Shown here one piece after another: positions 51,092 through 60,389 of a stretch of DNA of 64,000 bases. The stretch comes from [Scytonema hofmanni] UTEX 2349 (GTDB taxonomy: Bacteria > Cyanobacteriota > Cyanobacteriia > Cyanobacteriales > Nostocaceae), in NCBI RefSeq assembly GCF_000582685.1, contig NZ_KK073769.1, positions 104,569 to 168,568 of the forward strand, read 5' to 3'. How positions within the stretch are numbered: position 1 is the first letter of the stretch; every line of letters starts with the position of its first letter. The notes beneath the pieces were generated by a model that was not told where the DNA came from, ran no database searches, and worked only from the letters and a program-made list of their open reading frames with translations. Both the position numbers and the translations under genes were made by a program.

Positions 51092-54000
51092 ATGTTTGTT
51101 GATTTTTTTATTAAGCGACCAGTCTTTGCTACGGTCTGCGCTATCGTTATCCTTTTGTTGGGATTAATTAGTATTCCGACACTGCCGATCGCTCGTTTTC
51201 CAGAAATTAGTCCTAACCAAATCAGCGTTACCGCCAACTATAGTGGAGCCAGTGCGGAAGTCGTCGAAAGTGGCGTAACAAATATCTTAGAAAGGCAAAT
51301 CAACGGCGTTGAGGGTCTAAGATATATGACTTCCAGCAGCAGTAATGATGGCACCAGTACAATTACAGCCACCTTTGAAGCATCACGGGATAAAGATATT
51401 GCTGCTGTCGATGTTCAAAATCGTGTTTCTGTCGCCCAACCGCAACTACCAGATAACGTACAGCGCACGGGAGTTAGAGTATCAAAGCAATCTAGCAACG
51501 TTCTCTTAGCATTTGGTTTATATACCGATAACAATGAGTACGACAATATCTTTTTAAGCAATTATGCTGACCTTTATGTGTCAGACGCCATAAAAAGAGT
51601 CAAAGGCGTTGGTGAAGTGCGAATTTTTGGCGAACGTCGCTACGCAATGCGATTGTGGTTAAACCCAAATCAACTTGCTAGTCGGGGGCTAACGACTCAG
51701 GATGTCATCAACGCGCTCTCTGAACAAAACTTGCAAGTCGGTGCTGGGAGAATTGGACAAGAACCAGCCCCAAAGGGACAAGAGTATCAAATTGACGTGC
51801 GTGCTACCAGCAGATTGACAGATACCTCTGAATTTCAAGAACTTGTCTTGAAAACTGAGGATGATGGCACTTTAGTCAAGCTCAAAGACGTCGGTAGGGC
51901 AGAATTAGGAGCAGAAAATTATAACACATTTTTGCGATTTCGCGGCAAAGATGCTGTTGGCTTAGGTATTTATCAGGTTCCTGGTAGTAATGCCTTGGAT
52001 GTTGCTAAAGGCGTGAAAGCAGAAATGAAACGATTGGCTGTTAGTTTTCCGCCTGGGTTGAAATATCAGATAGGTTTTGACACGACATCATTTGTGGAAG
52101 AGTCTTTGGCAGAAGTTGTCAAGACTTTGATTGAAGCGGTAGTGCTGGTTATTATTGTTATTTTTGTTTTTTTGCAGGACTGGCGCACTACTTTAATTCC
52201 AACGCTGACGATTCCTCTAGCTTTGATTGGGCCATTTATTTTCCTCAGAGCTTTTAACTTTTCGATTAACAGTTTGACTTTGTTTGGTTTGACTTTAGGA
52301 TCGGGGATGGTAGTAGACGATGCGATCGTTGTGGTTGAGCAAATCAGCCGCTTTATTCAAGATAAAGGAATTAACCCCCGCCAAGCTGCCAGTGAATCAA
52401 TGGCTGAACTTTTTGGAGCAGTTATTGCTACTTCACTAGTATTGATGGCGGTGTTTGTGCCGGTGGCGTTTTTTCCGGGAACAACCGGAGCGCTTTATCG
52501 GCAATTTGCGGTAACGATCGCCTTTTCGATTTTAATTTCCACATTTCTGGCTTTGACGCTGACACCTTCTTTGTGTGCATTGTTACTGCGTCCAGGTCAA
52601 CAAGCTTCCGGCTGGCTTGGTTGGATTTTTAACCAAATTAATCGCTTTTTAGACTGGGTAACGCGGGGTTACAAGCGATCGCTTACCTTTTTAACAGGCA
52701 TTAAAAGCATCGTTATTGGGCTGTTTATCGTCTCCTTAGGGATGACTGCTTGGCTTTACACAACAGTACCTACAGCCTTTCTACCTGAAGAAGACCAAGG
52801 CTATTTCCTGACAATTATCCAAGGACCTCAAGGAGTTTCGCTGCAATACACCAGCGAAGTCATGGCAAAGGTAGAAAAAGAAATTTTACCACTTCCTGAA
52901 GTTCTAGGAACTTTTGCTGTGGGAGGCTTTGGTTTTAGCGGTAGCACTGCCAATAGTGGCATCATATTTACAACTTTAAAACCTTGGGACGAGCGCTCGA
53001 AACCCGATCAATCAGTCCAGGGAATTTTGGGTAAGTTGCGTGGGAAATTATCCACAATTCCAGAAGCGCGAATTTTGCCTGTGAATCCACCTGCTATTCA
53101 AGGTTTGGGTAACTTTGGCGGCTTTGCATATCAACTTCAAGACCGCAGAGGTAACACTGAGTTACAAGATTTAGTTAAATCAATGGGACAGTTACTCGGT
53201 CGCGCCAATCAGACACAAGGATTACAAGCTGTATTTAGTACTTTTGCCGCCAACACACCACAATTGCTAGTTGAAGTAGACCGCAACAAAGCTAAAACAT
53301 TGCAGGTCTCTATAGATGATATTTTCAGCACCTTGCAAACTGCTTTGGGGTCACAATACGTAAATGATTTCAATCTCCAACGGCGCAATTACCGAGTGTA
53401 TGTCCAAGCCGACCAACAATTTCGCTCTAATCCAAAAGATATCGAACAACTGTATGTTCGTTCTCAAAAAAATGAAATGATTTCTTTAGGTAACTTAGTT
53501 AAAGTTACTCCGACTGTGGGAGCGCAAACAATTAATCATTACAATTTGTTCCGATCAATTGAAATTAACGGTGCTCCTGCTCCCGGTTTTAGTTCTGGAG
53601 ATGCTATTAACAAAATGGAACAGTTATCTAAAGAAGTTTTACCAGCAAGTTATGGCTATGAATGGTCAGGAACTGCTTTAGAAGAAATCGAATCTGGTAA
53701 TTTAGCACCGATTATCTTTGGTTTAGGACTTGTCTTTGTCTTTTTAGTTCTAGCGGCTCAATATGAAAACTATATTGACCCAATCATTATTCTGCTTTCG
53801 GTTCCATTGGCGATTTTTGGCGCACTTATCGCTCAATCAATGCGCGGTTTTTCTAATGATGTTTACTGTCAAATTGGTCTAGTAATGTTGATTGGTTTGG
53901 CTAGTAAAAATGCTATTTTGATTGTGGAATTTGCCAACCAATTGCGAGAACAAGGTATGTCGATTACGAAAGCGACAATTGAAGCTTCTCAAGAGCGGTT

Positions 54001-54283
54001 GCGTCCAATTTTGATGACGGGATTTTCTACTTTGTTGGGGATTTTTCCCTTGACTACTGCCACAGGTGCAGGTGCGGGAAGTCGTCAATCTTTAGGAACA
54101 GCCGTGTTTGGCGGTATGTTGATTGCTACTTTTCTAAGTTTGTTTGTGGTTCCAATTTTGTACATCGTGATTAAAATCACAACCGAGCGTTTTACTAATC
54201 CTAATCGACGGCATCAACTGCAAACAGATACAGCTGTAGTCGAAAGAGAAACTGTTTCCCATTCGACAAAAACAAAGAATTAA
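51092..54283 (+). CDS. RND efflux pump, HAE1/AcrB family
   Basis: 1063 residues, the full HAE1 length. Seen: MFVDFFIKRPVFATVCAIVILLLG as TM1, porter-domain EISPNQISVTANYSGASAEVVE, the proton-relay pair in TM4 (GMVVDDAIVVVEQI), and the second-half symmetrical region ending MLIGLASKNAILIVEFANQL with TM11-12. Three-component multidrug efflux with the membrane-fusion protein at 47751; the outer membrane channel is not in the window. The start ATG at 51092 has no strong ribosome site, and the sequence just upstream is repeat debris, so the native leader has been replaced. A strong terminator follows at 54320. Confidence 0.96.
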   Translation: MFVDFFIKRPVFATVCAIVILLLGLISIPTLPIARFPEISPNQISVTANYSGASAEVVESGVTNILERQINGVEGLRYMTSSSSNDGTSTITATFEASRDKDIAAVDVQNRVSVAQPQLPDNVQRTGVRVSKQSSNVLLAFGLYTDNNEYDNIFLSNYADLYVSDAIKRVKGVGEVRIFGERRYAMRLWLNPNQLASRGLTTQDVINALSEQNLQVGAGRIGQEPAPKGQEYQIDVRATSRLTDTSEFQELVLKTEDDGTLVKLKDVGRAELGAENYNTFLRFRGKDAVGLGIYQVPGSNALDVAKGVKAEMKRLAVSFPPGLKYQIGFDTTSFVEESLAEVVKTLIEAVVLVIIVIFVFLQDWRTTLIPTLTIPLALIGPFIFLRAFNFSINSLTLFGLTLGSGMVVDDAIVVVEQISRFIQDKGINPRQAASESMAELFGAVIATSLVLMAVFVPVAFFPGTTGALYRQFAVTIAFSILISTFLALTLTPSLCALLLRPGQQASGWLGWIFNQINRFLDWVTRGYKRSLTFLTGIKSIVIGLFIVSLGMTAWLYTTVPTAFLPEEDQGYFLTIIQGPQGVSLQYTSEVMAKVEKEILPLPEVLGTFAVGGFGFSGSTANSGIIFTTLKPWDERSKPDQSVQGILGKLRGKLSTIPEARILPVNPPAIQGLGNFGGFAYQLQDRRGNTELQDLVKSMGQLLGRANQTQGLQAVFSTFAANTPQLLVEVDRNKAKTLQVSIDDIFSTLQTALGSQYVNDFNLQRRNYRVYVQADQQFRSNPKDIEQLYVRSQKNEMISLGNLVKVTPTVGAQTINHYNLFRSIEINGAPAPGFSSGDAINKMEQLSKEVLPASYGYEWSGTALEEIESGNLAPIIFGLGLVFVFLVLAAQYENYIDPIIILLSVPLAIFGALIAQSMRGFSNDVYCQIGLVMLIGLASKNAILIVEFANQLREQGMSITKATIEASQERLRPILMTGFSTLLGIFPLTTATGAGAGSRQSLGTAVFGGMLIATFLSLFVVPILYIVIKITTERFTNPNRRHQLQTDTAVVERETVSHSTKTKN

Positions 54284-54319
54284 TATAGCGATTTTGGGTT
54301 TTCTAAGGTACAGGCTATG

Positions 54320-54361
54320 ACCTCACCCCGATAAAGCGAAGCTTTATCGGGGTGAGGTTTT
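54320..54361 (+). terminator. Rho-independent terminator after the RND gene
   Basis: ACCTCACCCCGATAAAGC pairs perfectly with GCTTTATCGGGGTGAGGT around GAA, followed by TTTT. Also serves the convergent gene at 54383 in the other direction poorly (no T-run). Confidence 0.88.
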
Positions 54362-54382
54362 CAATGGTTATTGTATAGAACA

Positions 54383-56035
54383 TCATTCAATTTGAAGTTG
54401 GGGCATCAGTTGGAGAGTGCCAATACCTAACTCTTTCGGGGAAAGCGATCGCGCTTCAAATAAAGCCATCATATCTCGCAACTGCGGATTTCCGCGAGAA
54501 GCTCCTGTCAGTCCTTTGGCAATAATCAAGCCACAAAAGCCCTGAGTATTTTTACACCGTTGATTCCATTTTTTACGTGCTTCTACATGAATCGGGTCAT
54601 CATCCAAAAACTCACCAAACAGAAATAATTCGCCGTTATTAGTTTGTAATAAACCCAAATCATAGCGATCGCCATCAAAAGGATCGGCACCGGGATTAAA
54701 ACAAATTGCTTTGAGTTCCCCAGCAGTTTCAATACTTTCAATTACAATCTTCGCCTTAGGACGAGAAGTTTGAATTAAAACCACAGGCAATCCATCACCT
54801 ACTTGTTGAATTTCCCCTGCTTGATGATATGTTACACCGTTGCGTAAATACTCCAACATTTCCCAAGACACCACACCCAAACTGAGAAAAGAATCTTCCG
54901 GTATCAAATCATCTCGCAATGAACGCAACATCGGGTTGCCAAAATCCCCCTCCTCTTGGCTATTAAAGCCTGCCATTTCCTCTAATTCAGCTGCTAACTG
55001 CGGCATCGTAGAAACGTTGATATTTACTGATTTAATTAATTCATCCGATGGCACTGTAATGCGATAGCGACGGCTTAGGGAAAGGAAAGTTTCTTCTTGA
55101 AGCTGGTGCCGATGATCGCGGATAAAGCGAGAGAAGCTTTCTAGAGCCACCAAGACTACGATCGCTTCTTCCTCATACAAAACAGACCGCAGTCCTTCTA
55201 AAGGGTGAATATTGCCGAATGTAGGGTCAATTTCCGATAAGGGCAAATCTGCAAGATCGTCAACATCATCCTCATCCTCATCCTCATCCTCATCTTCATC
55301 CTCATCAATGGCGTTGCTACGCTCAAAGGTGAGAAACAGACAATCTTGTTTGAGAAAAGCTTCTTCTAAACGCTCTTGCGATTCATCATCTCTTAAAACG
55401 GTGGCGCGAAATCGCTTGAGAGAATCTTCTGAGCGATAAAATAAAATTCCATACTCCATGCCCAGCATTCCCATCACTGAGGCATAAAGCGTACCAACAT
55501 CCCACTTATTAATTTCTATTGATAAGATTTGTTGTTCTTCTAAAAATTCCCAAGGAGCAATTCTCCATATTGCCAATGCTTGATCGCGGAGGGTTGACGC
55601 ATACTGTGGAGGTAATTCGGGGACTTGACTATCAATAATTTCCGCAAATCCGCGAAACAGTTCATCAATTAAATGCAATTCGGGTACGTAATCAATGGCA
55701 ATATCCAAATCTTGCAGTACCCCGCGCAGGTAAAATTGGATCTCGCGATCCCTAACAACTATTCTTTGGGGACGAGCTGGTTTAGCCGGACTGTGGGGAT
55801 GCTCCATTGCTCGCATGAGAGTGCGAACGATCGCCTCTGGACCAGTATCGGGATCGACAACATCCATCCCACGCACAATTCCTTGGGAGCCATCCACCCA
55901 AAGTATGCATTCTCCTTTTCCCTCCGAGTCATCTCTACTTGGTGATGACATCGGACGGCGATCGCCCTCCCATACAGAAGGAATTTGAATTAATTTCTGC
56001 AAACGACGACTGGTAGAGCGATTAAAACTTGTCAT
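54383..56035 (-). CDS. DUF6930-like cyanobacterial protein
   Basis: 550 residues from ATG 56035 (MTSFNRSTSRRLQKLIQIPS); eleven further codons are open upstream. Soluble, no recognised catalytic motif. Two parts: about 30-260 (ILWVDGSQGIVRGMDVVD, then PQRIVVRDREIQFYLRGVL) and about 290-550 (LDDDPIHVEARKKWNQRCKN near the end). I recall this pattern as DUF6930, with moderate confidence. An acidic run EDEDEDEDEDED (about 246-260) is encoded by a CATCCT microsatellite and is likely to vary in length. Function unknown. Monocistronic. Confidence 0.75.
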   Translation of the reverse strand: MTSFNRSTSRRLQKLIQIPSVWEGDRRPMSSPSRDDSEGKGECILWVDGSQGIVRGMDVVDPDTGPEAIVRTLMRAMEHPHSPAKPARPQRIVVRDREIQFYLRGVLQDLDIAIDYVPELHLIDELFRGFAEIIDSQVPELPPQYASTLRDQALAIWRIAPWEFLEEQQILSIEINKWDVGTLYASVMGMLGMEYGILFYRSEDSLKRFRATVLRDDESQERLEEAFLKQDCLFLTFERSNAIDEDEDEDEDEDEDDVDDLADLPLSEIDPTFGNIHPLEGLRSVLYEEEAIVVLVALESFSRFIRDHRHQLQEETFLSLSRRYRITVPSDELIKSVNINVSTMPQLAAELEEMAGFNSQEEGDFGNPMLRSLRDDLIPEDSFLSLGVVSWEMLEYLRNGVTYHQAGEIQQVGDGLPVVLIQTSRPKAKIVIESIETAGELKAICFNPGADPFDGDRYDLGLLQTNNGELFLFGEFLDDDPIHVEARKKWNQRCKNTQGFCGLIIAKGLTGASRGNPQLRDMMALFEARSLSPKELGIGTLQLMPQLQIE

Positions 56036-56395
56036 AAAGTAAAGAAGGTCAAAACAAGCAATGTGCAAGTAAACTTAAGGAAAATGGCGAGCGTTAACAC
56101 TCAAATTAATTAACATTCGCTGCACCTCAAGAGGGGTTGGGCTGCTGGCTACCACCACGAAGAATAAAAAACACCGAAATACAAACACCGAGTCTCTCAA
56201 TTCTAGAATAAAAATCTTTGGCTGCTTTTTGCGGCTTTTGAAGGAGTATTTACAATTTGGTACTCTGGGACATCAATGCCGCTAGAATAAATACAAAAAT
56301 AGCAAGGTTATGACCTCGGCGTGAGAGCTTGGGGTTTCAACTTACAGACTTGCCCAGACAAAGTTCTGGTTATACCATATAAAGGAGTTGAACAG
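56036..56395. other. Divergent intergenic region
   Basis: Separates the DUF6930-like gene from the SufA/IscA-type gene. The frame upstream of the latter is open to 56321 but is not family-like. No repeat of note. Confidence 0.4.
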
Positions 56396-56749
56396 ATGAC
56401 ACAAGCACAAGTATCTCAACGGGGAATTCAACTGAGTGAAGCCGCATTGCGACAAGTGAAAAGGTTGCAAGATAGTCAAGGTACAGACCTCTGCCTGCGG
56501 GTAGGAGTGCGTCAAGGTGGCTGTTCTGGCATGTCTTACATGATGGATTTTGAAGATGCCAGTAAAATCACCCCCCAAGATGAAATGTTTGATTATGATG
56601 GCTTTAAAATTGTTTGCGATCGCAAAAGCTTATTATATCTTTATGGCTTAATGCTTGATTATAGCGATGCCATGATCGGCGGTGGTTTCCAATTTACTAA
56701 CCCCAATGCCAATCAAACCTGCGGTTGCGGTAAGTCTTTTGGTGTTTAG
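56396..56749 (+). CDS. SufA/IscA-type iron-sulfur carrier
   Basis: 117 residues. ATG 56396 (MTQAQVSQRGIQLSEAALRQ) is chosen because AAAGGAG lies ten bases upstream; the longer frame from 56321 begins with unrelated sequence. A-type carrier with the three conserved Cys: GGCSGMSY (about 49) and TCGCGKSF at the C-terminus. Delivers Fe-S clusters to apoproteins. DFEDASKITPQDEMFDYDGFK is the usual middle. Related names in cyanobacteria are SufA and IscA; which of the two is not decided. Confidence 0.93.
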   Translation: MTQAQVSQRGIQLSEAALRQVKRLQDSQGTDLCLRVGVRQGGCSGMSYMMDFEDASKITPQDEMFDYDGFKIVCDRKSLLYLYGLMLDYSDAMIGGGFQFTNPNANQTCGCGKSFGV

Positions 56750-56753
56750 TCAA

Positions 56754-56900
56754 GAGTCAAGAGTCAATAATCAATAGTCAATAGTCAATAGTTGAAAGGT
56801 TTTTGACCGTTGACCCTTAACCGTTGACCGTTGACCGTTGACCGTTGACTCTTGACCCTTGACTATTGACTATTGACCGTTGACTATTGACTCTTAACTA
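56754..56900. repeat. Heptamer tandem repeat (TTGACTA/TTGACCG)
   Basis: About 18 units of TTGAC followed by TA, CG or TC, first as the complementary TCAATAG (about 56760-56790), then in the sense TTGACCG to 56895. It fills the whole gap before the TPR gene. Confidence 0.92.
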
Positions 56901-56910
56901 TTAATAATTT

Positions 56911-57333
56911 ATGACTCAAACAGTTGAATCCCTGTTTGATACAGGTTTAGAACGGTATAAAGCTGGAGAATCAGTGGATGAATTAATCCCTGTGTTTCAA
57001 GAAGTATGCGATCGCGCTCCTAAAAGTAGTTCCGCTTGGACTTGTTTAGCGTGGTTGTATCTGCTAGATAATAAACCCAACTCCGCTCAGAAAGCCGCGC
57101 AAAAGGCAGTAAAATTAAATCCACAAGACGCTCAGGCAAGAATTAATCTCGCTCTAGCGATGCTGGAAAAAGGTGAAAAAGGGTTAAGGCAACATATTGA
57201 TTTTGTCCAACAATTAATATTTGTTAACCCGGAATGGCGGGATGATATCAAAAGCAGCATTGAAGACGGTTTAAGTAGAAAACCAGATTGGCAAAGTTTG
57301 CTAAAAGTCAAAAGCTGGCTGTTTCCAGAGTAA
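56911..57333 (+). CDS. TPR-like protein
   Basis: 140 residues, soluble, helical. Two TPR-like units: ELIPVFQEVCDRAPKSSSAWTCLAWLYLLDNK and SAQKAAQKAVKLNPQDAQARINLALAMLEKG, followed by a helix pair (RQHIDFVQQLIFVNPEWRDD). A small cyanobacterial scaffold protein of unknown partner. ATG 56911 directly follows the heptamer tract, so its promoter must lie in or before the repeats. Confidence 0.8.
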   Translation: MTQTVESLFDTGLERYKAGESVDELIPVFQEVCDRAPKSSSAWTCLAWLYLLDNKPNSAQKAAQKAVKLNPQDAQARINLALAMLEKGEKGLRQHIDFVQQLIFVNPEWRDDIKSSIEDGLSRKPDWQSLLKVKSWLFPE

Positions 57334-57337
57334 TTGA

Positions 57338-57530
57338 TGGTGGTTAGTCGTTAGTTGTTAGTGGTTAGTGGTTAGTGGTTAGTTGTCAAAAATTATTACT
57401 TTCCACTTTCCATGCCCCATGCCCAATGCCCAATGCCCAATGCCCAATGCCCCATGCCCAATGCCCAATGCCCAATGCCCAATGCCCAATGCCCAATGCC
57501 CAATGCCCTATGCCCTATGCCCTATGCCCC
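57338..57530. repeat. Heptamer tandem repeats (GTTAGTG, then CCCAATG)
   Basis: GTTAGTG units at about 57348-57385, then about 17 units of CCCAATG with CCCATG/CCCTATG variants at 57411-57530. The frame of the next gene is open through them but this is not coding. Confidence 0.93.
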
Positions 57531-57546
57531 ACTCCCTAGTCGATAT

Positions 57547-57792
57547 ATGAAAGATAAGTTGTTAAAGTGGTTAAACTTAATTTTAGTGGCGGATGTATTT
57601 TTAGTTTTTTTAGGTTTTGGGTGGTTGGTGATCGCTGCGATTGGTGATGCTGCTGGAGTAAATCTGGGTTTAGATTTATGGCATCAACTTTGGCAACCAG
57701 TATTTAATCCGGCGATCGGCATTGTCATGGGTGGTGCTATTCTTAGCGGTATTATCAGTTGGGTTTCTAAGAAATTCCCCTCCAGTCAGTAG
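57547..57792 (+). CDS. Small two-helix membrane protein
   Basis: 81 residues from ATG 57547 (MKDKLLKWLNLILVADVFLV). The longer open frame to 57412 is entirely repeat-derived and is rejected. Two helices: about 9-32 (NLILVADVFLVFLGFGWLVI) and about 55-72 (PAIGIVMGGAILSGIISW), with a short amphipathic loop (NLGLDLWHQLWQP). No family named. It follows the TPR gene at 200 bp, through repeats. Confidence 0.65.
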   Translation: MKDKLLKWLNLILVADVFLVFLGFGWLVIAAIGDAAGVNLGLDLWHQLWQPVFNPAIGIVMGGAILSGIISWVSKKFPSSQ

Positions 57793-57859
57793 TTAAGCGA
57801 AGGCGCAACTATTATTATGTCCGTTTAATTGGCATTAATAAAAAAAATCCGAAATCTTT

Positions 57860-57885
57860 GTAGAGACGTAGCAATGCTACGTCTC
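57860..57885. repeat. Palindromic repeat (GTAGAGACG family)
   Basis: GTAGAGACGTAGCAATGCTACGTCTC; here the core TAGCAATGCTA differs from all others in the window yet remains self-complementary. Confidence 0.9.
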
Positions 57886-58000
57886 ATTATTATATGTAAT
57901 AAACCTGTCATGATATGACCACAAAAAATATAAAATGTAAGGTTTGTTATGACGAATGTCCATAACACACCCAAACCGTTATTTTTGCTGGTTTAGGGTA

Positions 58001-58030
58001 ATTATGAGCGGTAAACCGCTCACTACGAAT
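58001..58030. repeat. Short palindrome GAGCGGTAAACCGCTC
   Basis: ATTATGAGCGG and CCGCTCACTACGAAT around TAAA. The family is also found at 50768 (half), 63217-63240 and, in a variant, 63252-63276. Confidence 0.8.
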
Positions 58031-58042
58031 TAAGAAGTAACT

Positions 58043-58963
58043 TTATTTGAGGATTTGTGCTAGGGCAGGTTTTAAGTTAGCATACAAATACTCAAAACCT
58101 GTTTCTAAGGTGCGTTTGGGCTGGACTTGTTGACCTTCGAGAACTACAATTGCTCCATCACCCAAAAGAGCTTCAATTGCAAAATTAGGGACAGGTAGCC
58201 AAGAAGGACGATTCATTACTTGCCCCATAGTTTGAGATAATTCTGACACGCGGACAGGGTTAGGAGCAGTGGCATTATATACGCCTTGCATTTCTGGTTT
58301 TGTTATAGCTTGGAGTATTAAATTCACAATATCATCTAAGTGAATCCACGAGAACCACTGCTTACCACTGCCAATGGGACCACCCGCGAAGAGTTTGAAA
58401 GGGGTAATCATTTTACCTAAAGCACCACCGTTTCCCAAAACAATACCGAAACGCAAAATTACTAACCGCACACCAAATGCTTCTACCTTTTTCGCTTCAG
58501 TTTCCCAAGCTTGGCAGACTTGAGCGAGAAAATCGTTACCAGAAGGGCTTGCTTCGTCAAAGGTAGCGGTTTCACTGGTGCCATAATAGCCAATAGCCGA
58601 AGCGTTGACTAACACAGATGGTTTGGGGTTAGCACTCTGGATCGCTTCGACAATTTTTTGCGTACTGAGTTGCCGACTATTGAGGATTTCTTGCTTGCGT
58701 TCTGGTGTCCAACGTCCCTCACCGATAGGTTCTCCAGCAAGATTGACTACAGCATCACAACCTGATAAGGTATCTTGCCAAGAACCAGAGGCAGTTGGTG
58801 TATAAGCAATAATTTCTACATTCGGGAAAGCCTCAGATGGAAAAACTTTTAGGGCAAAGGTGGTGTTGCGAGTTAACACCACCACTGTTTGACCTTCAGA
58901 CTGAAGTCGTTCTACCAAACGACTGCCGACAAATCCTGTTGCTCCGGTAATTGCTACTTTCAA
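58043..58963 (-). CDS. TIGR01777-family NAD(P)-dependent epimerase-like protein
   Basis: 306 residues of the extended SDR fold (YfcH/SDR39U1 group). Seen: MKVAITGATGFVGSRLVERL (nucleotide-binding GxxGxxG), VVNLAGEPIGEGRWTPERK which is the hallmark of this subgroup, SAIGYYGTSE with the Tyr, RFGIVLGNGGALGKM, and the C-terminal DUF1731 part (MNRPSWLPVPNFAIEALLGD). Involvement in cell division or chlorophyll metabolism has been suggested for relatives, but the reaction is unknown. Start ATG 58963. Confidence 0.93.
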   Translation of the reverse strand: MKVAITGATGFVGSRLVERLQSEGQTVVVLTRNTTFALKVFPSEAFPNVEIIAYTPTASGSWQDTLSGCDAVVNLAGEPIGEGRWTPERKQEILNSRQLSTQKIVEAIQSANPKPSVLVNASAIGYYGTSETATFDEASPSGNDFLAQVCQAWETEAKKVEAFGVRLVILRFGIVLGNGGALGKMITPFKLFAGGPIGSGKQWFSWIHLDDIVNLILQAITKPEMQGVYNATAPNPVRVSELSQTMGQVMNRPSWLPVPNFAIEALLGDGAIVVLEGQQVQPKRTLETGFEYLYANLKPALAQILK

Positions 58964-59032
58964 TTTGCACCTCTGTCCAACTTACCATTTTAAAGTTTTT
59001 TATCAAATTTCAGCTTCTTTTAGCAAAAAAGG

Positions 59033-59135
59033 ACTGGGGACGCTTTGCTTATTTCTTCCCCAGTCCCCAGTCCCCAGTCCCCAGTCCCCAGTCCCTAATC
59101 CCTAATCCCTAGTACAACCAGTCCCCAGTCCCCTG
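59033..59135. repeat. Heptamer tandem repeat (CCCAGTC)
   Basis: CCCAGTC about seven times near 59069-59096, CCCTAAT variants after, and one complementary GGGGACG near 59035. Confidence 0.9.
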
Positions 59136-59219
59136 TTTAATTATGAATCTATAACTACTTGCCTTTTACGTACTTCGATATTATAGGATGGACGGAGTGT
59201 TGCAAAGCTTGGGGCTATT

Positions 59220-59567
59220 ATGGCTCGCTATACGTGTTCATTTATTGTTTCTGTGACTATTGAACATCTCCAACCGTTGCTTGTAGAACTTCTGCAAGAC
59301 TGTGAGTTTGATGTTCAATACTATACACCCGATTACATTATGGCTCGCGAAATTCCTGGTCGTGTTTCCTTTTCTAAGCTAGTGAGTGTGGAAGTTTTGA
59401 TTGATAAATCAACAGCTACTGAAACAGAAACCCGGATGAGTATTGTGATTAAAAATGAGGAGTTGCCTCTTCAACTTGATAATCACTGTCGGCAAATGTT
59501 TGAATATCTCAAGCAGGCGATCGAACATAACCGACATTGGCATTTGATTGAAAGCATTGCAGGGTAG
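59220..59567 (+). CDS. Conserved hypothetical protein
   Basis: 115 residues, soluble, mixed alpha-beta (MARYTCSFIVSVTIEHLQPL, CEFDVQYYTPDYIMAREIPG, a basic middle, FEYLKQAIEHNRHWHLIES). The pattern of a short strand, helix, strand and a C-terminal helix is similar to small cyanobacterial hypotheticals, but I cannot name a family. The start is clear. It is divergent from the epimerase gene and convergent with the FHA gene. Confidence 0.65.
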   Translation: MARYTCSFIVSVTIEHLQPLLVELLQDCEFDVQYYTPDYIMAREIPGRVSFSKLVSVEVLIDKSTATETETRMSIVIKNEELPLQLDNHCRQMFEYLKQAIEHNRHWHLIESIAG

Positions 59568-59694
59568 CCAATGGCACATAATAAGCAAGGAGTTTGCTGT
59601 GGTTAGCAAGAATATCAAGCTAGATGGCAGCAACACGCTCCTTGCAAAAAAAGACGGAAGATGATATGAAAAACATACCTATCTTGGCAGGTTT

Positions 59695-60204
59695 TCAATC
59701 TTCAATATCCTCGTCTATATCTTCAGCCATGCCGGGGTTTATGAGTGTGATATCATATTCTGTTGCATCTGTCTGTATTAAGGGTCGTGCAGTATCTCTT
59801 AACAAATAATAAATAGCACGTACCTGAGGACCAAAAACAATCTCGTCTTCATTTTTCAGATCGTGTGCCGATATTCTACGACCGTTGATCATTAAACCAT
59901 TGGCACTGGGTTTGCCTTTGGCGTCACCATCAACAATCCGATAATAATAACTATGGTTTTTATCGTCTCGTGCCAGTCTAACTAATGTGGCATGACGGCG
60001 TGAGACAAACTGCGATACTAAAGTAATATCGCTGTCGCGTCTACCAATAGAATACAAAGAGCGATCGAGCGTAAATTCTTTACGTCCTTGATCGTCTTCA
60101 ATAATTAGTAGATGACTTTCATTAGTTTCTGCTGCCATTGACAAATCGTTGCTAGAAGTGGTTATGTAATCAATTAAAAGTTGTTTAGTGTGGTTTATTG
60201 GCAT
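59695..60204 (-). CDS. FHA domain protein
   Basis: A phosphothreonine-binding adaptor of 169 residues from ATG 60204 (MPINHTKQLLIDYITTSSND). The frame is open to 60282, and ATG 60138 (MAAETNESHLL) would also keep the domain. FHA core: LDRSLYSIGRRDSDITLVSQFVSRRHATLV with the Arg-Ser-x-x-His residues (GRR, SRRH). The second strand NGLMINGRRIS carries the conserved Asn-Gly. It ends with a very acidic tail (GMAEDIDEDIED). No kinase or phosphatase is adjacent. Confidence 0.87.
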   Translation of the reverse strand: MPINHTKQLLIDYITTSSNDLSMAAETNESHLLIIEDDQGRKEFTLDRSLYSIGRRDSDITLVSQFVSRRHATLVRLARDDKNHSYYYRIVDGDAKGKPSANGLMINGRRISAHDLKNEDEIVFGPQVRAIYYLLRDTARPLIQTDATEYDITLINPGMAEDIDEDIED

Positions 60205-60389
60205 TTTCGCGCACTCAAAGTCTGTAGTACTAATTCGGGTTTGCAGTTCAATTGCATATTGACTTGCAATATGAAAGAACAAATTGTTCTACTTTTTGTC
60301 TGCTGTTGCTCTTTTAAGAGTGTCAACAGGCTTTGTGAGATGCACCCATAACTTGACTAACGACTTAGTTTAACCTGAGATGGGCAAAA

